64,000 bases of DNA from Synechococcus sp. MW101C3. Its GTDB lineage: Bacteria; Cyanobacteriota; Cyanobacteriia; PCC-6307; Cyanobiaceae. Below are positions 1 through 8,981 of this stretch, one piece after another. The stretch is taken from assembly GCF_002252635.1 (NCBI RefSeq), contig NZ_NQKX01000003.1:62001-126000 (forward strand), read 5' to 3'. Position 1 is the first letter of the stretch, and every line of letters starts with the position of its first letter. The notes below the pieces were generated by a model, which was given only the letters and a program-made list of their open reading frames with translations, searched no databases and was not told the DNA's origin. The position numbers and the translations under genes are program-made.

Positions 1-2
1 TG

Positions 3-1877
3 CCCGCCGTGATCACGGTCACCCTGGCGATCGGCACCCAGCGCATGGTGCAGCGGGCCGCCCTCATCCGCCGCTTGCCTGCCGTGGAAGCGCTGGGATC
101 GGTCACGGTGATCTGCACCGACAAGACCGGCACCCTCACCTTGAACCGCCAGGTGGTGGAGGAGCTGCGCTGCGGCAGCCAATCGATTGCGGTCAGCGGC
201 AGGGGCTACGACCCTCACGGTTCCTTCACTGCGGCCGAGCTCGTGCCGCCTGAGGGAGCCGTGCCCGGCATCACCGATGGCGCCCGAGACCTTCTCCTGG
301 CAGCCGGGGTGCTCTGCAGCGACGCAGAACTCAAGAAAGACGAAGACGGTGGCTGGGACGTGCTCGGCGATCCCACCGAGGGAGCGCTGGTGGTGGCGGC
401 CGGCAAGGCCAGCCTCGATGGCTTTGCGCTGCGTAGCCAGTACAAACGCAAGGCGGAGATTCCCTTCAGTTCGGAACGCCAGCTGATGGCCGTGTGGGTG
501 GACGACGCCACAGGCACCCTGCAACAGCCCCTGGGAAACGTGGGCAAGGGGTCCAGCACGTTGTTGATCACCAAAGGGGCGCCGGAAGTGATTCTTGGCT
601 CCTGCGACCGCTGGATCGGTGGGGTTGGGGTCGCAGTGTTGAGCGAGCCGCAGCGGCAGTGGTGGGTGGATCAGGCGCGTGATCTGGCGGCTTCAGGCCT
701 GCGGGTGCTGGCCTTCGCCTGCGCTCCCCATCACACCAGCCCGGAGCAGTCGCTGGATCACCAAGTGTTGCTGGGGTTGATGGCCCAGCTCGATCCAGCC
801 CGCCCGGAAGTGGCCGAGGCGGTGGCCCGCTGCCGGGAAGCCGGCATCCGGCCGGTGATGATCACGGGAGACCACCCGCTCACCGCCCGGGCGATCGGGC
901 AAGGCATCGGCCTCGTGGATGCGAACGCCGAGGTGGTGCTGGGCCGGGAGCTTGAGCAGTGCAACGATTCCAGGCTCCAGGAGGTGGTGAGCCGCTGCAG
1001 TGTCTATGCCCGTGTTCCTCCCGAGCAGAAGCTGAGGATCGTGAAGGCACTGCAGGCCAATGGCCAGGTGGTGGCCATGACCGGTGACGGGGTCAACGAC
1101 GCTCCCGCCCTCAAGCAGGCCCACATCGGCGTGGCAATGGGCATCACCGGCACGGAGGTGAGCAAGGAAGCCTCCGACATGGTGCTGCTCGACGACAACT
1201 TCGCCACCATCGTGAATGCGGTGGAAGAGGGAAGGCTCGTGTACGCCAACATCCGCCGCTTCGTGAAATACATCCTCGGCAGCAACGTCGGCGAGTTGAT
1301 CACGATTGCCTCCGCCCCGCTGCTGGGCATGGTGGGCGTACCTCTCTCGCCGCTGCAGATCCTCTGGATGAACCTGGTGACCGATGGCGTTCCTGCCCTG
1401 GCACTGGCCCTGGAGCCGGGCGAGGAAGGGCTGATGCAACGGCCACCGGCCGAACCTGGTGAGTCGATCTTTGCCCGCGGCATCGGCAGCTACATCCTGC
1501 GGATCGGCGTGGTGTTTGCTGTGATCACCATCGTGCTGATGGTTTACGCCGCTGGGTCGGGATCTCCGTGGAAGACGATGGTGTTCACCACCCTCTGCCT
1601 GGCCCAGATGGGCCATGCCCTGGCCGCCCGCAGCGATCTGCCGCTGGTGCAGATCAACCCATTTTCCAATCCCTGGCTGATCTGGGCCGTGCTGCTCACC
1701 ACCGCCCTGCAGATGGCCCTGCTGTATGTGCCGTTCCTGTCGAAGTTCTTCGAAACCACTCCGCTCAGCCTGCAGGATCTGGCCATCTGCGTTGGCTTCA
1801 GCCTGATCTTCTTCTCCTATCTGGAGATTGAGAAGCTGTGGCGGCTCTGGCGCCGCCGTGCCCATGCCAATGCCTGA
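3..1877 (+). CDS. P-type cation-transporting ATPase (P2 type), 5'-truncated by window edge
   Basis: This is the C-terminal two thirds of a P2-type (Ca2+/cation, PacL/PMA1-like) ATPase that pumps cations across a membrane using ATP. The phosphorylation motif CTDKTGTLT lies about 40 residues into the visible part. The hinge motif TGDGVNDAPALK follows near visible residue 357, and about six hydrophobic segments close the protein (cation ATPase C-terminal domain). About 620 residues are visible against roughly 900 for the family, so the N-terminal actuator domain and first membrane helices lie before the window. The frame is open from base 3. The stop overlaps the probable start region of the DedA-type gene downstream, which suggests cotranscription. 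The transported ion cannot be decided from this part. Confidence 0.93.
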   Translation, partial: PAVITVTLAIGTQRMVQRAALIRRLPAVEALGSVTVICTDKTGTLTLNRQVVEELRCGSQSIAVSGRGYDPHGSFTAAELVPPEGAVPGITDGARDLLLAAGVLCSDAELKKDEDGGWDVLGDPTEGALVVAAGKASLDGFALRSQYKRKAEIPFSSERQLMAVWVDDATGTLQQPLGNVGKGSSTLLITKGAPEVILGSCDRWIGGVGVAVLSEPQRQWWVDQARDLAASGLRVLAFACAPHHTSPEQSLDHQVLLGLMAQLDPARPEVAEAVARCREAGIRPVMITGDHPLTARAIGQGIGLVDANAEVVLGRELEQCNDSRLQEVVSRCSVYARVPPEQKLRIVKALQANGQVVAMTGDGVNDAPALKQAHIGVAMGITGTEVSKEASDMVLLDDNFATIVNAVEEGRLVYANIRRFVKYILGSNVGELITIASAPLLGMVGVPLSPLQILWMNLVTDGVPALALALEPGEEGLMQRPPAEPGESIFARGIGSYILRIGVVFAVITIVLMVYAAGSGSPWKTMVFTTLCLAQMGHALAARSDLPLVQINPFSNPWLIWAVLLTTALQMALLYVPFLSKFFETTPLSLQDLAICVGFSLIFFSYLEIEKLWRLWRRRAHANA

Positions 1878-2559
1878 GTTGCAGGCCATGGTGCAACCTG
1901 CCGCCAGTGGGTTGCACCGCTGGGCTGAATCCTTTCTGGCACTGATCGCAGACACAGCCGAAACCAACCCGCTGCAGGGGTATGTGCTCATCGCTCTTGT
2001 CTTGCTGCTGGAGAACGTGATCCCGCCGATCCCCTCCGAGCTGGTGATGCCACTCAGCGGGTTTTTGATTCAGCAGGGCAAGCTTGAGTTCGTTCCCGTT
2101 GTGGTTGCCGCCTTGATCGGCACGTTGCTCGGGGCCTGCTTCTGGTACGGGATCGGTCGCCTGGTGAACGAGCAGAGGCTGGAACATCTGATTGGCCGGC
2201 ACGGCCGCTGGTTCGGGCTCAGGGCAGCGGATCTGGCCGCCAGCCGCCGCTGGTTTTCCATCCATGGGTCAGCGGTGGTTTTCTGGGGCCGGATGATCCC
2301 TGGAATCCGGCCCTTTGTCTCCATACCGGCCGGCATTGAACTGATGCCACAGGGTTCGTTTCTGTTCTGGACCAGTGCGGGCAGCCTGGTCTGGATCCTG
2401 GTTCTGGTGACGTCAGGAATGGTGCTGGGAGCGAACTACCGCCAGATCCTGCTATGGATCGCACCCATGGGCAGCTTCGTGGTCCAGCTACTGCTCGTGC
2501 TGATGGCCTCCATGGGGGTGTGGGCGCTGGCCCGACTGCTGCGAAAAAACTCCAGGTGA
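1864..2559 (+). CDS. DedA/VTT (SNARE-associated) family membrane protein
   Basis: This is an integral membrane protein of the DedA family, members of which act in lipid scrambling/flipping and envelope homeostasis. The family motif ENVIPPIPSE sits in the first third. The second hallmark, FWGRMIPGIRPFVSIPAG, lies around residues 145-165. Four to five hydrophobic segments are visible. The frame is open from an ATG at 1828, but that start lies well inside the ATPase gene. The ATG codons at 1864 or 1870, overlapping the ATPase stop by a few bases, give a normal DedA N-terminus and fit translational coupling. The exact substrate is unknown. Confidence 0.88.
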   Translation: MPMPELQAMVQPAASGLHRWAESFLALIADTAETNPLQGYVLIALVLLLENVIPPIPSELVMPLSGFLIQQGKLEFVPVVVAALIGTLLGACFWYGIGRLVNEQRLEHLIGRHGRWFGLRAADLAASRRWFSIHGSAVVFWGRMIPGIRPFVSIPAGIELMPQGSFLFWTSAGSLVWILVLVTSGMVLGANYRQILLWIAPMGSFVVQLLLVLMASMGVWALARLLRKNSR

Positions 2560-2879
2560 TCACTCATCAGCGCGTGATCATTCACAGATCATCGATCGCA
2601 AACCACTGATCACGGGTCACCGATCACAGGCCAACGAGCAAAGAGCACAGACAACCGATCACGAAGCTGCCAACGGAACTCTTAAAGGGAATGCTGGCTG
2701 ATTCAGGGAGAGCAGCCAGCAGGCGGATAGACGGAGTTGGCGCGCTGTTGTATAGCAGGGGGACTTGGCAAGGCTCAGCCTGTCGCTGCGAACAGTGCAG
2801 GAAGGCAAAGGGGCTTTCCTCAAGAAGCGAGTGATCACGCAGTGAGTGGCGTGAGTGTTCCGGGGGGCCACAGCCTGAA

Positions 2880-3128
2880 TCACTCTCCCCTTGAGCGCTC
2901 CTTGACGGGTTCCAATTCCAGATCGCTGGAGACGCTGGGTTCAAGCCTGGCGGTGATCACCACCAGCGCCATCAGGAAGAGCAACAAAAAGCTGGCGGCT
3001 AACCAACTGCCCAGCGTCTGCCGTTGCTGGACCTGAGCCACACGGTGGCCACAGTCCGCACAGATCAACAATCCCTTCGCGTGGTTCGCTTTGGTGATCA
3101 TGCGGCAACCGCAGCGTTCACAGGCCAC
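2880..3128 (-). CDS. Small zinc-ribbon protein with C-terminal membrane helix
   Basis: The 82-residue product starts at GTG (3128). It has two CxxC pairs (CERC at residues 3-6 and CADC around residue 23), forming a zinc ribbon. A single strongly hydrophobic helix at about residues 43-60 and an acidic tail follow. It would sit in the membrane with the zinc ribbon on the N-terminal side. Similar small zinc-ribbon membrane proteins are common and of unknown role. Its upstream neighbour on the same strand is the CBS-domain protein ending at 3244, about 115 bases away, so the two could share a transcript. Confidence 0.6.
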   Translation of the reverse strand: MACERCGCRMITKANHAKGLLICADCGHRVAQVQQRQTLGSWLAASFLLLFLMALVVITARLEPSVSSDLELEPVKERSRGE

Positions 3129-3243
3129 GTTGACAGGTCAATCGCTGATTCAGTTTGGCAGCCCAATGGCAGCCATCGCAGCAGCAACCATCACCACACA
3201 GCCCAGGGGCGCCGCAGCACCAGAGCCGAGGGAATGGCCACGC

Positions 3244-4575
3244 TTAGCCGTCAAGATCACCCGATGGATCACTGCCGGGAGGGGGCTTCACCGGTGGCGT
3301 CACGAGCACCTTGTCCACGCGGTTGCCGTCCATGTCCACCACTTCAAAGCGGTAGCCCAGCCAGAGGAAGTGATCCGAGGATCTGGGAATCCTCTCCAGG
3401 GCATGAATCACAAATCCTGCGAGGGTGTGATATGTGGGCTGCTCATCGGAGCTGAGCAATTCCGTGCCGATGCGGTCATCAAAGGCGTTGATATCCAGGC
3501 TGCCATCCACCAGCCAGGAGCCATCCTCTCGCGTCACAAAGGAAGGATCTTCGTTATCGTCGAGGTCGGGCAGATCGCCCACGATGCCTTCCATCAGATC
3601 GTTGAGGGTCACCAGCCCTTCCACGCCGCCATATTCATCGGTAACCAGGGCGATATGGATGCCCGCGCGCTTGAACTGCTCCAGCACACTCAGAGCACGG
3701 CTCGATTCGGCGATGTAGAGCGGTGGCTGGCACAAGGCCTCGAGATCCAGCGGCTCACGCCCCAGCTGGGCGTTGAGCAAACTGCGCACGCGCACAATGC
3801 CGGCGCAGTCGTCAAGGCTGCCACGGCCCACCGGAAAGCGGGAGTGGTTCGAATCCTGTACGTCAGCGAGAATCTCCTCCTCCGTTGCTTCCAGATCAAG
3901 CCACTGGATGTCAGTGCGTGGGGTCATCATCGTCTTGATGGTGCGATCACCCAACCGCAACACCCGCTGCACCATGTCGTGCTCCGTGGGCTCGAACACA
4001 CCGGAATCTGCCCCCTGGCGAATCAATGCCTTGATCTCCTCCTCGGTGATGTCGGGCTCGGTGCTGGCGGACACATGCAGAGCCCTGAGCAGGCCATCGG
4101 TGGAGGCACCAAGCAGATGCACGGCGGGCGCGCTCAACCGCGAAAGGGTTCGCATGGCCGGCGCGATGGTGCAGGCGATCCTCTCCGGATGGGTGAGGGC
4201 GATGCGCTTGGGCAGCAGCTCGCCGATCACCAGAGAGAGGTAGGTGATCAAAGCCACCACCAGCGTGACGCTCAGCCCTTCGCTGTAGGGCCGCAGAGCC
4301 GGAAGCTGATCAACGAAGGGTTTGAGCTTCTGCGCCACCGTGGCGCCAGCCACAGCACCACTGAGCACGCCGATCAGGGTGATGCCGATCTGCACCGTGG
4401 AAAGAAAATCGTTCGGCGTTTCCGCCAGCCGCAGGGCGATACGCGCCGGCCTGCTCCCCTTATCGGCCAGTTGCTGCAGCCGCACCTTGCGCGCCGAAAC
4501 AATCGCGATCTCAGAGCCAGAAAAGATCCCGTTGGCCACGATCAGCAACAGGATGAACAGAATCTCCAGCGCCAA
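3244..4575 (-). CDS. CNNM/HlyC-CorC family protein (DUF21-CBS-CorC_HlyC)
   Basis: This 443-residue protein follows the family plan. An N-terminal DUF21 membrane domain of about three to four helices begins with a long hydrophobic segment and the GSEIA motif near residue 20. A CBS pair spans about residues 200-330. A C-terminal CorC_HlyC domain (about 345-430) contains DGSLDINAFDDRIG-like sequence. Family members are linked to Mg2+/Co2+ efflux and resistance; 'hemolysin' is a historical name. The start is TTG at 4575, which places the first helix correctly. A long antisense ORF over the same DNA is a codon-bias shadow. Confidence 0.92.
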   Translation of the reverse strand: MALEILFILLLIVANGIFSGSEIAIVSARKVRLQQLADKGSRPARIALRLAETPNDFLSTVQIGITLIGVLSGAVAGATVAQKLKPFVDQLPALRPYSEGLSVTLVVALITYLSLVIGELLPKRIALTHPERIACTIAPAMRTLSRLSAPAVHLLGASTDGLLRALHVSASTEPDITEEEIKALIRQGADSGVFEPTEHDMVQRVLRLGDRTIKTMMTPRTDIQWLDLEATEEEILADVQDSNHSRFPVGRGSLDDCAGIVRVRSLLNAQLGREPLDLEALCQPPLYIAESSRALSVLEQFKRAGIHIALVTDEYGGVEGLVTLNDLMEGIVGDLPDLDDNEDPSFVTREDGSWLVDGSLDINAFDDRIGTELLSSDEQPTYHTLAGFVIHALERIPRSSDHFLWLGYRFEVVDMDGNRVDKVLVTPPVKPPPGSDPSGDLDG

Positions 4576-4599
4576 GCAGGGGGGAAAAGCTCACGATGG

Positions 4600-5110
4600 A
4601 TCGATTCTACAGATAGGTGCATGGCTTTGCCCGGATGGCCATGGCTTCCTGGCGCATCCAGTATGACCAGAATCACGCATCATCAACGCGATCAGAGAAA
4701 CTGAAGGTTGCAGCAGAAGAGCAGGTTCGATCATTCCACAGGGATGCCGCACCTGAACAACCCAGCTGATCTGCGCAGCTTCTACCACCAATCGGATGCA
4801 TGTCTCGTGCTGGAACCCGACATCCAGGCGAACTCGATGACAGCCACCCGATGATGATCAACAGTGCCCATGATCAACAGTGCCGAGGACCGAGTAAAGC
4901 GAGAGACAGCAACAGCACGTTGAAGTTACCAGGCCATCGGCACCACCTTGGAAGCAACCGCAGACCGACAGCTAAAGCACATTTCCCGTAGCAAGTTTCC
5001 CCCTGGCAAACTTCACACAGCCCATGCTGTAGATCGCAGTGCTCCCATCAGGGCAATGCTCACAGCAAAGCGCTCGCTTCAGGTCATCGGCAGCCACACG
5101 CTTGCCCAGT
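4600..5110. other. Intergenic stretch, no gene seen
   Basis: About 500 bases without a credible reading frame. A 16-base unit (ATGATCAACAGTGCCC) is repeated twice in tandem at 4854-4885. GATCA-containing words are frequent here, as in the 2560-2650 intergenic region. No RNA gene is recognised. Confidence 0.4.
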
Positions 5111-5113
5111 CCC

Positions 5114-5536
5114 TCAAGGCGCCTTCGCCATTCCTTCCAATGCTGTGGTGATGGTGCCCACCAACTCGTCGTCCAGTTCGGTGGCCGTGAGTTCATCGGC
5201 CACCAGATCCTGGATCAGGGGGTAGAAGCGCACATCAAACCACTTGCGGAACACCGGGTAGGTGCGCTCAGCCGGCCAGGCCCCGATGTCGCGGTGCCAG
5301 TAATCCAGCTCCGCTTCAAAGATCGCCTCGTACACCTCCGCGAGGATTTCCTCAGCCTCCTCCTGTGTGTCGTAATCGGGGATCAGGTACAAGCAGGGCT
5401 CCCGGGCTCCCGCCGCATCCACCTCCAGCTCCAGCCTCCGGGCCCAATCCAGCAATTGCTCACTGGGGTAGACCCCCACCGCGCAGCGGTTCACCACAGC
5501 CATGGCCACCTGGCGGAATTGCCTCAGGCTAGGCAC
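5114..5536 (-). CDS. Conserved hypothetical soluble protein, 140 aa
   Basis: The frame is complete and acidic (many Asp/Glu), with helical sequence and no membrane segment. It begins MPSLRQFRQVAMAVVNRCAV, continues with a Tyr/Trp-rich middle (ELDYWHRDIGAWP near residue 94) and ends in an acidic tail. The composition and GC-rich third positions are those of a real gene, unlike the opposite-strand ORF. No domain of known function is recognised. Confidence 0.6.
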   Translation of the reverse strand: MPSLRQFRQVAMAVVNRCAVGVYPSEQLLDWARRLELEVDAAGAREPCLYLIPDYDTQEEAEEILAEVYEAIFEAELDYWHRDIGAWPAERTYPVFRKWFDVRFYPLIQDLVADELTATELDDELVGTITTALEGMAKAP

Positions 5537-5585
5537 AGCGCGCTAGGCGGGCACGGTCACGGGTGTGCTGCAGCCAACCTGTGGC

Positions 5586-5977
5586 TCATGCCACGGGTGT
5601 CGTGGGGGCTGAGCTCAGCGCACCATCCGGTCCACAGGTGACTGGCAGATGGCCGGTCTTCACCCAGATCGTGCAGCCAGTCTCACTCCAGGGCCTGTGC
5701 ACACTGCCTGGGGGGTGGCGTAACCAGCTACCAGCCGGGTATGTGCCGTGCTCGTCCTGGAACACCCCCTCCAGCACGAAGATCTCCTCGCCGCCGCCAT
5801 GGCGATGGGGGGAAAGTGGCTGCCTGGTGCATAACGCACCAAGGAGGTGGCCCGCGCCACTTCCTCACCCTGCCGGTCGAGCAGGCGCCGCTCCACCCCC
5901 GGCATCGGCGAGGGAATCCAGGGGAGGGCGTGGGTGTCGAGCACCACGGGCCGGCTCAGATCAGCATGGAGATCCAT
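5586..5977 (-). pseudogene. ChrR-like cupin protein, frameshifted
   Basis: Two frames together give one cupin of the anti-sigma ChrR C-terminal type. The first begins [20 protein letters not shown] and runs to [10 protein letters not shown]. The second continues [11 protein letters not shown] through [22 protein letters not shown]. The join falls in a run of six G (5807-5812 on the plus strand). One extra base there would restore the metal-binding HRHGGGEE motif. The gene is therefore either inactivated by a 1-base deletion or the run was misread. The family binds a metal and senses or removes reactive species. Confidence 0.72.
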
Positions 5978-6067
5978 AGCCTGATTCTGCTGGATCCCGG
6001 CAGACGCCTGGCTGCCAACCCCCTCTCCGCAACCCCCGTGCGCCACCAAGCCCACCCCGGCCAGCGC

Positions 6068-6259
6068 CTAACTCCCCACGCGGATGCCGCGCAGGTTGTC
6101 CGTCAGGCCCAGCAGATTGAGCAGCCAGATGACGACAGCAATGACAACAACAATGTTGAGAATGTTCTTGATCTTGCTATCCATCGGAATGTAGTTGTTA
6201 ACCAGCCACAACAACACCCCCACAACGATGAGTGTAACGAGAAGCGAAATCAGCGTCAT
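6068..6259 (-). CDS. Small two-helix membrane protein (Thivi_2564-like)
   Basis: This 63-residue protein begins MTLISLLVTLIVVGVLLWLV. It has two hydrophobic helices separated by a short polar turn (NNYIPMDSKIKN) and ends LTDNLRGIRVGS. The pattern matches a widespread family of tiny inner-membrane proteins of unknown role. The frame extends upstream to 6319, but the ATG at 6259 gives the usual length and N-terminus. Confidence 0.68.
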   Translation of the reverse strand: MTLISLLVTLIVVGVLLWLVNNYIPMDSKIKNILNIVVVIAVVIWLLNLLGLTDNLRGIRVGS

Positions 6260-6319
6260 TGGATAGCTTTCCAGAGTACGAGCGTCATGAACAGAGCCGA
6301 TAGGGAGCTTGCATTGCAA

Positions 6320-6850
6320 GAACCGGAGGCGGCTCTCCTGGCAGCTCCATCACCATGCCCAGTCCATCTCTAGCCATACCTTTGCCCGTTCAGGCAACGA
6401 AGCCGGTGAAGAAGCGAGAAGCCAGGAGATCAACTCCAAGAGGATGCTGCAGATAGGAGGCAAACAGGAGGCAGATGTGCAGCAGGCCACAATCAGGCGA
6501 GCAAGCCACGCTTGCAAAGATGAAAGCAAGGCACAGCACCATTCCTTGATTCATGAACAGAAGCCAGGACTCATCAGAGTGACCCGAGGCTGCATGCTCC
6601 ACCCACGGGCTTCACACTCCCCATCCCTCACAAGGGACAGAAAAATCCGATCACACCATGAATCCAGTTCGCCGCACGGATCTGAACACAGCATCAGTCT
6701 CACAACAGCAGCAGTCTGATAACGGCAGAGGCTGATCAACCTAGTGGATGCATTCGCAGCGGGTTCCAAGAACAACACAGAAGCACTGATGGCATGGCCG
6801 CCGATCACTCACTGTTCAGAACCTGCCTCAGCCGGGGTCTGTCATCGCTG
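6320..6850. other. Intergenic stretch, no supported gene
   Basis: Only short overlapping frames are present on both strands, without recognisable motifs or a convincing start. A hydrophobic minus-strand frame (6390-6602) is the best candidate, but it shows nothing beyond hydrophobicity. Confidence 0.3.
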
Positions 6851-7430
6851 CCCACCTCTACCCCCGATCATGCTGACGTGACGGCTCCTTGTCGCCTGCA
6901 GCGCTCGCTGCAGCTTGAAGTGTCTGCCAGATCGTCGGGGCCTGCGAAGCCTCCCGCAGCACCTCACGGCACCACAGAAAGCGCCCCTCAGCGCCAGTAC
7001 ACCCCAGCGGCCGGCGCCCCGAACCCAACGCTGAGGTGACCCCCGGCACCGGAAGCAGGCCCACCCAGCCCACCTCAGAGTGGCGCTGGTGTAAGCGATC
7101 ATCTCCAGTCTCACCATCAGTGGCAGTTTCTGGCCTCTGGCCTTGAGTTCAAGCTCCAGCACGCTGGTGGCGAGCCTCCCCCATTCCTCCTGATCGAAGG
7201 TCACGACCCACACGGTTCGCCGGGGCGGCGCAGCGGCCCAGTGCATGGCCAGCTCGATCAGGGCCGCCAGCCCAGAGGCGGTCACGTCGACGCCGATCGA
7301 GTGCAGGGGCCCGTCGTAGTGGGACGCCACCAGCAGCGGGTCGAGCTGCGGGCGCTGGCCGGGGAGAATAGCAACCGTGAGCGTCTCGCCAACGTCAGTT
7401 TCGACGACGAGGTGACAGTGGTGGCTGATC
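6850..7430 (-). pseudogene. Decayed M28-type aminopeptidase fragment
   Basis: On the minus strand, one frame contains LVASHYDGPLHSIGVDVTASG, followed by WVVTFDQEEWG and LEMIAYTS. These are degenerate forms of the M28 zinc-peptidase blocks (HxD...DNASG, FxxEExG, MLExxGYTS). After about residue 140 the frame becomes arginine-rich noise, and similarity seems to continue in another frame (REVLREASQAP). The N-terminal signal region is absent. I read this as a truncated, frameshifted relic. Confidence 0.5.
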
Positions 7431-7437
7431 AGTGCTG

Positions 7438-7648
7438 AGGTGGTGGATCTGCTCAACGACCTCAAAACCAACGGTGCCGGTAATCACCAACTCCCCAACC
7501 TGCGCGCCGGGGAGGAGCTCAACGTGGGCCTGCAGCTCAATCTGCCCGGCTGGTTCCCAACCAGGAGATCCTCAGCATGCGGCTGGCCTGGGAGGCGCCC
7601 GGCAGCGGCGAGCGCCAGAGCCTGGTCGAGCACCTGCACCTGCCGTGA
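7438..7648 (+). pseudogene. 3' remnant of a VWA-type (calcium-activated channel-like) protein
   Basis: The plus strand reads VVDLLNDLKTNGAGN, then LPNLRAGEELNVGLQLNLPG in one frame. The coherent sequence NQEILSMRLAWEAPGSGER then follows in another, ending at a TGA at 7646-7648. Adding one C at about 7556 joins both. This resembles the C-terminal part of cyanobacterial von Willebrand A-domain proteins. The N-terminal VWA domain is missing. The family call is tentative. Confidence 0.4.
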
Positions 7649-7729
7649 GTGGGAAGCGAGGAACTCGATCGAGGCGATCACGGCACCGCAACCCTCAGTC
7701 TGAGTAATCTGCGCGCAAGCCAGGTGAAG

Positions 7730-7885
7730 ATGCCCGCCTCATACGAAATCAACAACGAACTGGAGATGGTTCACGAAGAGCTGTCACTGATGTTGAACGA
7801 TCCCAAGCTCAGCCGCAAGCGCCTAAGCCGAGAGTGGCTGTGCTCCAGCACCAACGTCGATGGGGAGGACGATGACCAATCCTGA
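7730..7885 (+). CDS. Small hypothetical protein, 51 aa
   Basis: The frame begins MPASYEINNELEMVHEELSL and overlaps the start of the phosphatase gene at 7872 by 14 bases. It is acidic and helical. It may be a real small gene coupled to the phosphatase or a relic belonging to the decayed gene upstream. No family is recognised. Confidence 0.28.
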   Translation: MPASYEINNELEMVHEELSLMLNDPKLSRKRLSREWLCSSTNVDGEDDDQS

Positions 7886-8552
7886 TGTGGTGGCGATCGG
7901 AGATGTGCATGGCTGCGCCTCCCTGCTCGAGCAGGAACTCACCCCACACCTGGACTCCGGCGTGGAGCTGATCTTCCTGGGGGATCTGATCGATCGAGCG
8001 CCTGAACCGGACGGCGATCGCAAGGTGCTGGAGCGGGTCTGGCAGCTGCAGGACAACCCGGCGGCCTACGGCCTGGCGGGTGTGACCGTGCTGCGGGGCA
8101 ACCATGAGCAGATGCTGCTCGAGTCATTAGCGGAATCGAAAGCAGGGCCGGCTTACGATCGATGGCGTTACAACGGCGGCGAACCCGCGCTCCTGCCACT
8201 GGCGAGCGAACACCGGGAGTGGTTCGAACAGTTGCCGGTCACGGCGATTCGCGGCGGCTATCTGTTTGTGCATGCCGGCGTGCGGCCAGGGGTGCCGCTG
8301 GAGCGCCAGGCCTTCGAAGATCTGATCTGGATCCGCAAGCCCTTTCTCTCCAAGCCCCATGGGCTTCCATACACCGTGGTGCACGGCCACACATTCCGCA
8401 ACGATTTCCAGATCACCCACCTGCCGCACCGCATCGGGATTGATACGGGGGCCTATCTGAGTGGCAGATTGACGGCGCTAAGGATTGAGCCCGCCACTAA
8501 GCTGGGCAGCCCCATGGATCAACCCGGGCGAAGGGGGAGCAGGCATCAATAA
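7872..8552 (+). CDS. PPP-family metallophosphoesterase (serine/threonine phosphatase-like)
   Basis: This is a 226-residue protein phosphatase-like enzyme with a two-metal site. All signature blocks are visible in order: GDVHG (about residue 10), GDLIDR (about 38), GNHEQ (about 77), VHAG (about 134) and GHT (about 171). The length fits the small bacterial PrpA/ApaH-like group. The ATG at 7872 has a strong GGGAGGA ribosome-binding site just before it, so it is preferred over the upstream frame opening. The substrate could be phosphoproteins or small phosphoesters. Confidence 0.9.
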   Translation: MTNPDVVAIGDVHGCASLLEQELTPHLDSGVELIFLGDLIDRAPEPDGDRKVLERVWQLQDNPAAYGLAGVTVLRGNHEQMLLESLAESKAGPAYDRWRYNGGEPALLPLASEHREWFEQLPVTAIRGGYLFVHAGVRPGVPLERQAFEDLIWIRKPFLSKPHGLPYTVVHGHTFRNDFQITHLPHRIGIDTGAYLSGRLTALRIEPATKLGSPMDQPGRRGSRHQ

Positions 8553-8679
8553 AGACGTGGATCAGATCTGCACTGAAACCACTGATCTCACACCAGAGAG
8601 AGGGCGCCAAACAGCTGCCGCCAAGTCAACAACGCGTCCAACAGCCAACAGCTGATCGGTAAGGAAAGCCGGCCGCAGT

Positions 8680-8973
8680 TCAGTTCTCGTTGCCGCCGCC
8701 TACTTCGGCGTTGCCCTGCTCGGAGGAGCTGTTGTCAGGCTGGGGTGTGGGCTCCATCTTCACCCCAAGGTCACGGCAGGTTTGCAGGGGATCAACGCCG
8801 GGTGCCAACCCGAGTGCCTTGCGCAGCGCGTCGAGTTGTCCGACGGATTGCAGGTCGATTGAGCTGGCGACCTGCTCGCAGGCCAGCTTCTGGAGAGCCT
8901 GACCATCTGGACGACCGCAGCCTGCAAGCAAGGTGAAAGTCACACAGAGACTGACGGGGAGAAGCCTGGTCAT
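8680..8973 (-). CDS. Small lipoprotein, 97 aa
   Basis: The N-terminus MTRLLPVSLCVTFTLLAGCG is a lipoprotein signal with lipobox LLAGC, so the mature protein would be lipid-anchored at Cys19. The remainder is soluble with two further Cys residues (ACEQ and TCRD) that could form a disulfide, and a low-complexity Ser/Glu/Gly tail. No function is recognised. Confidence 0.65.
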   Translation of the reverse strand: MTRLLPVSLCVTFTLLAGCGRPDGQALQKLACEQVASSIDLQSVGQLDALRKALGLAPGVDPLQTCRDLGVKMEPTPQPDNSSSEQGNAEVGGGNEN

Positions 8974-8981
8974 AGACAGCT

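Noticed and set aside
693-1991. Long minus-strand ORF over the P-type ATPase
   Set aside because: It is a His/Gln/Arg-rich antisense shadow produced by GC-rich codon bias, with no motif.
3091-4704. 537-codon plus-strand ORF over the CNNM-type gene
   Set aside because: Antisense shadow. The minus-strand frame has all the family domains.
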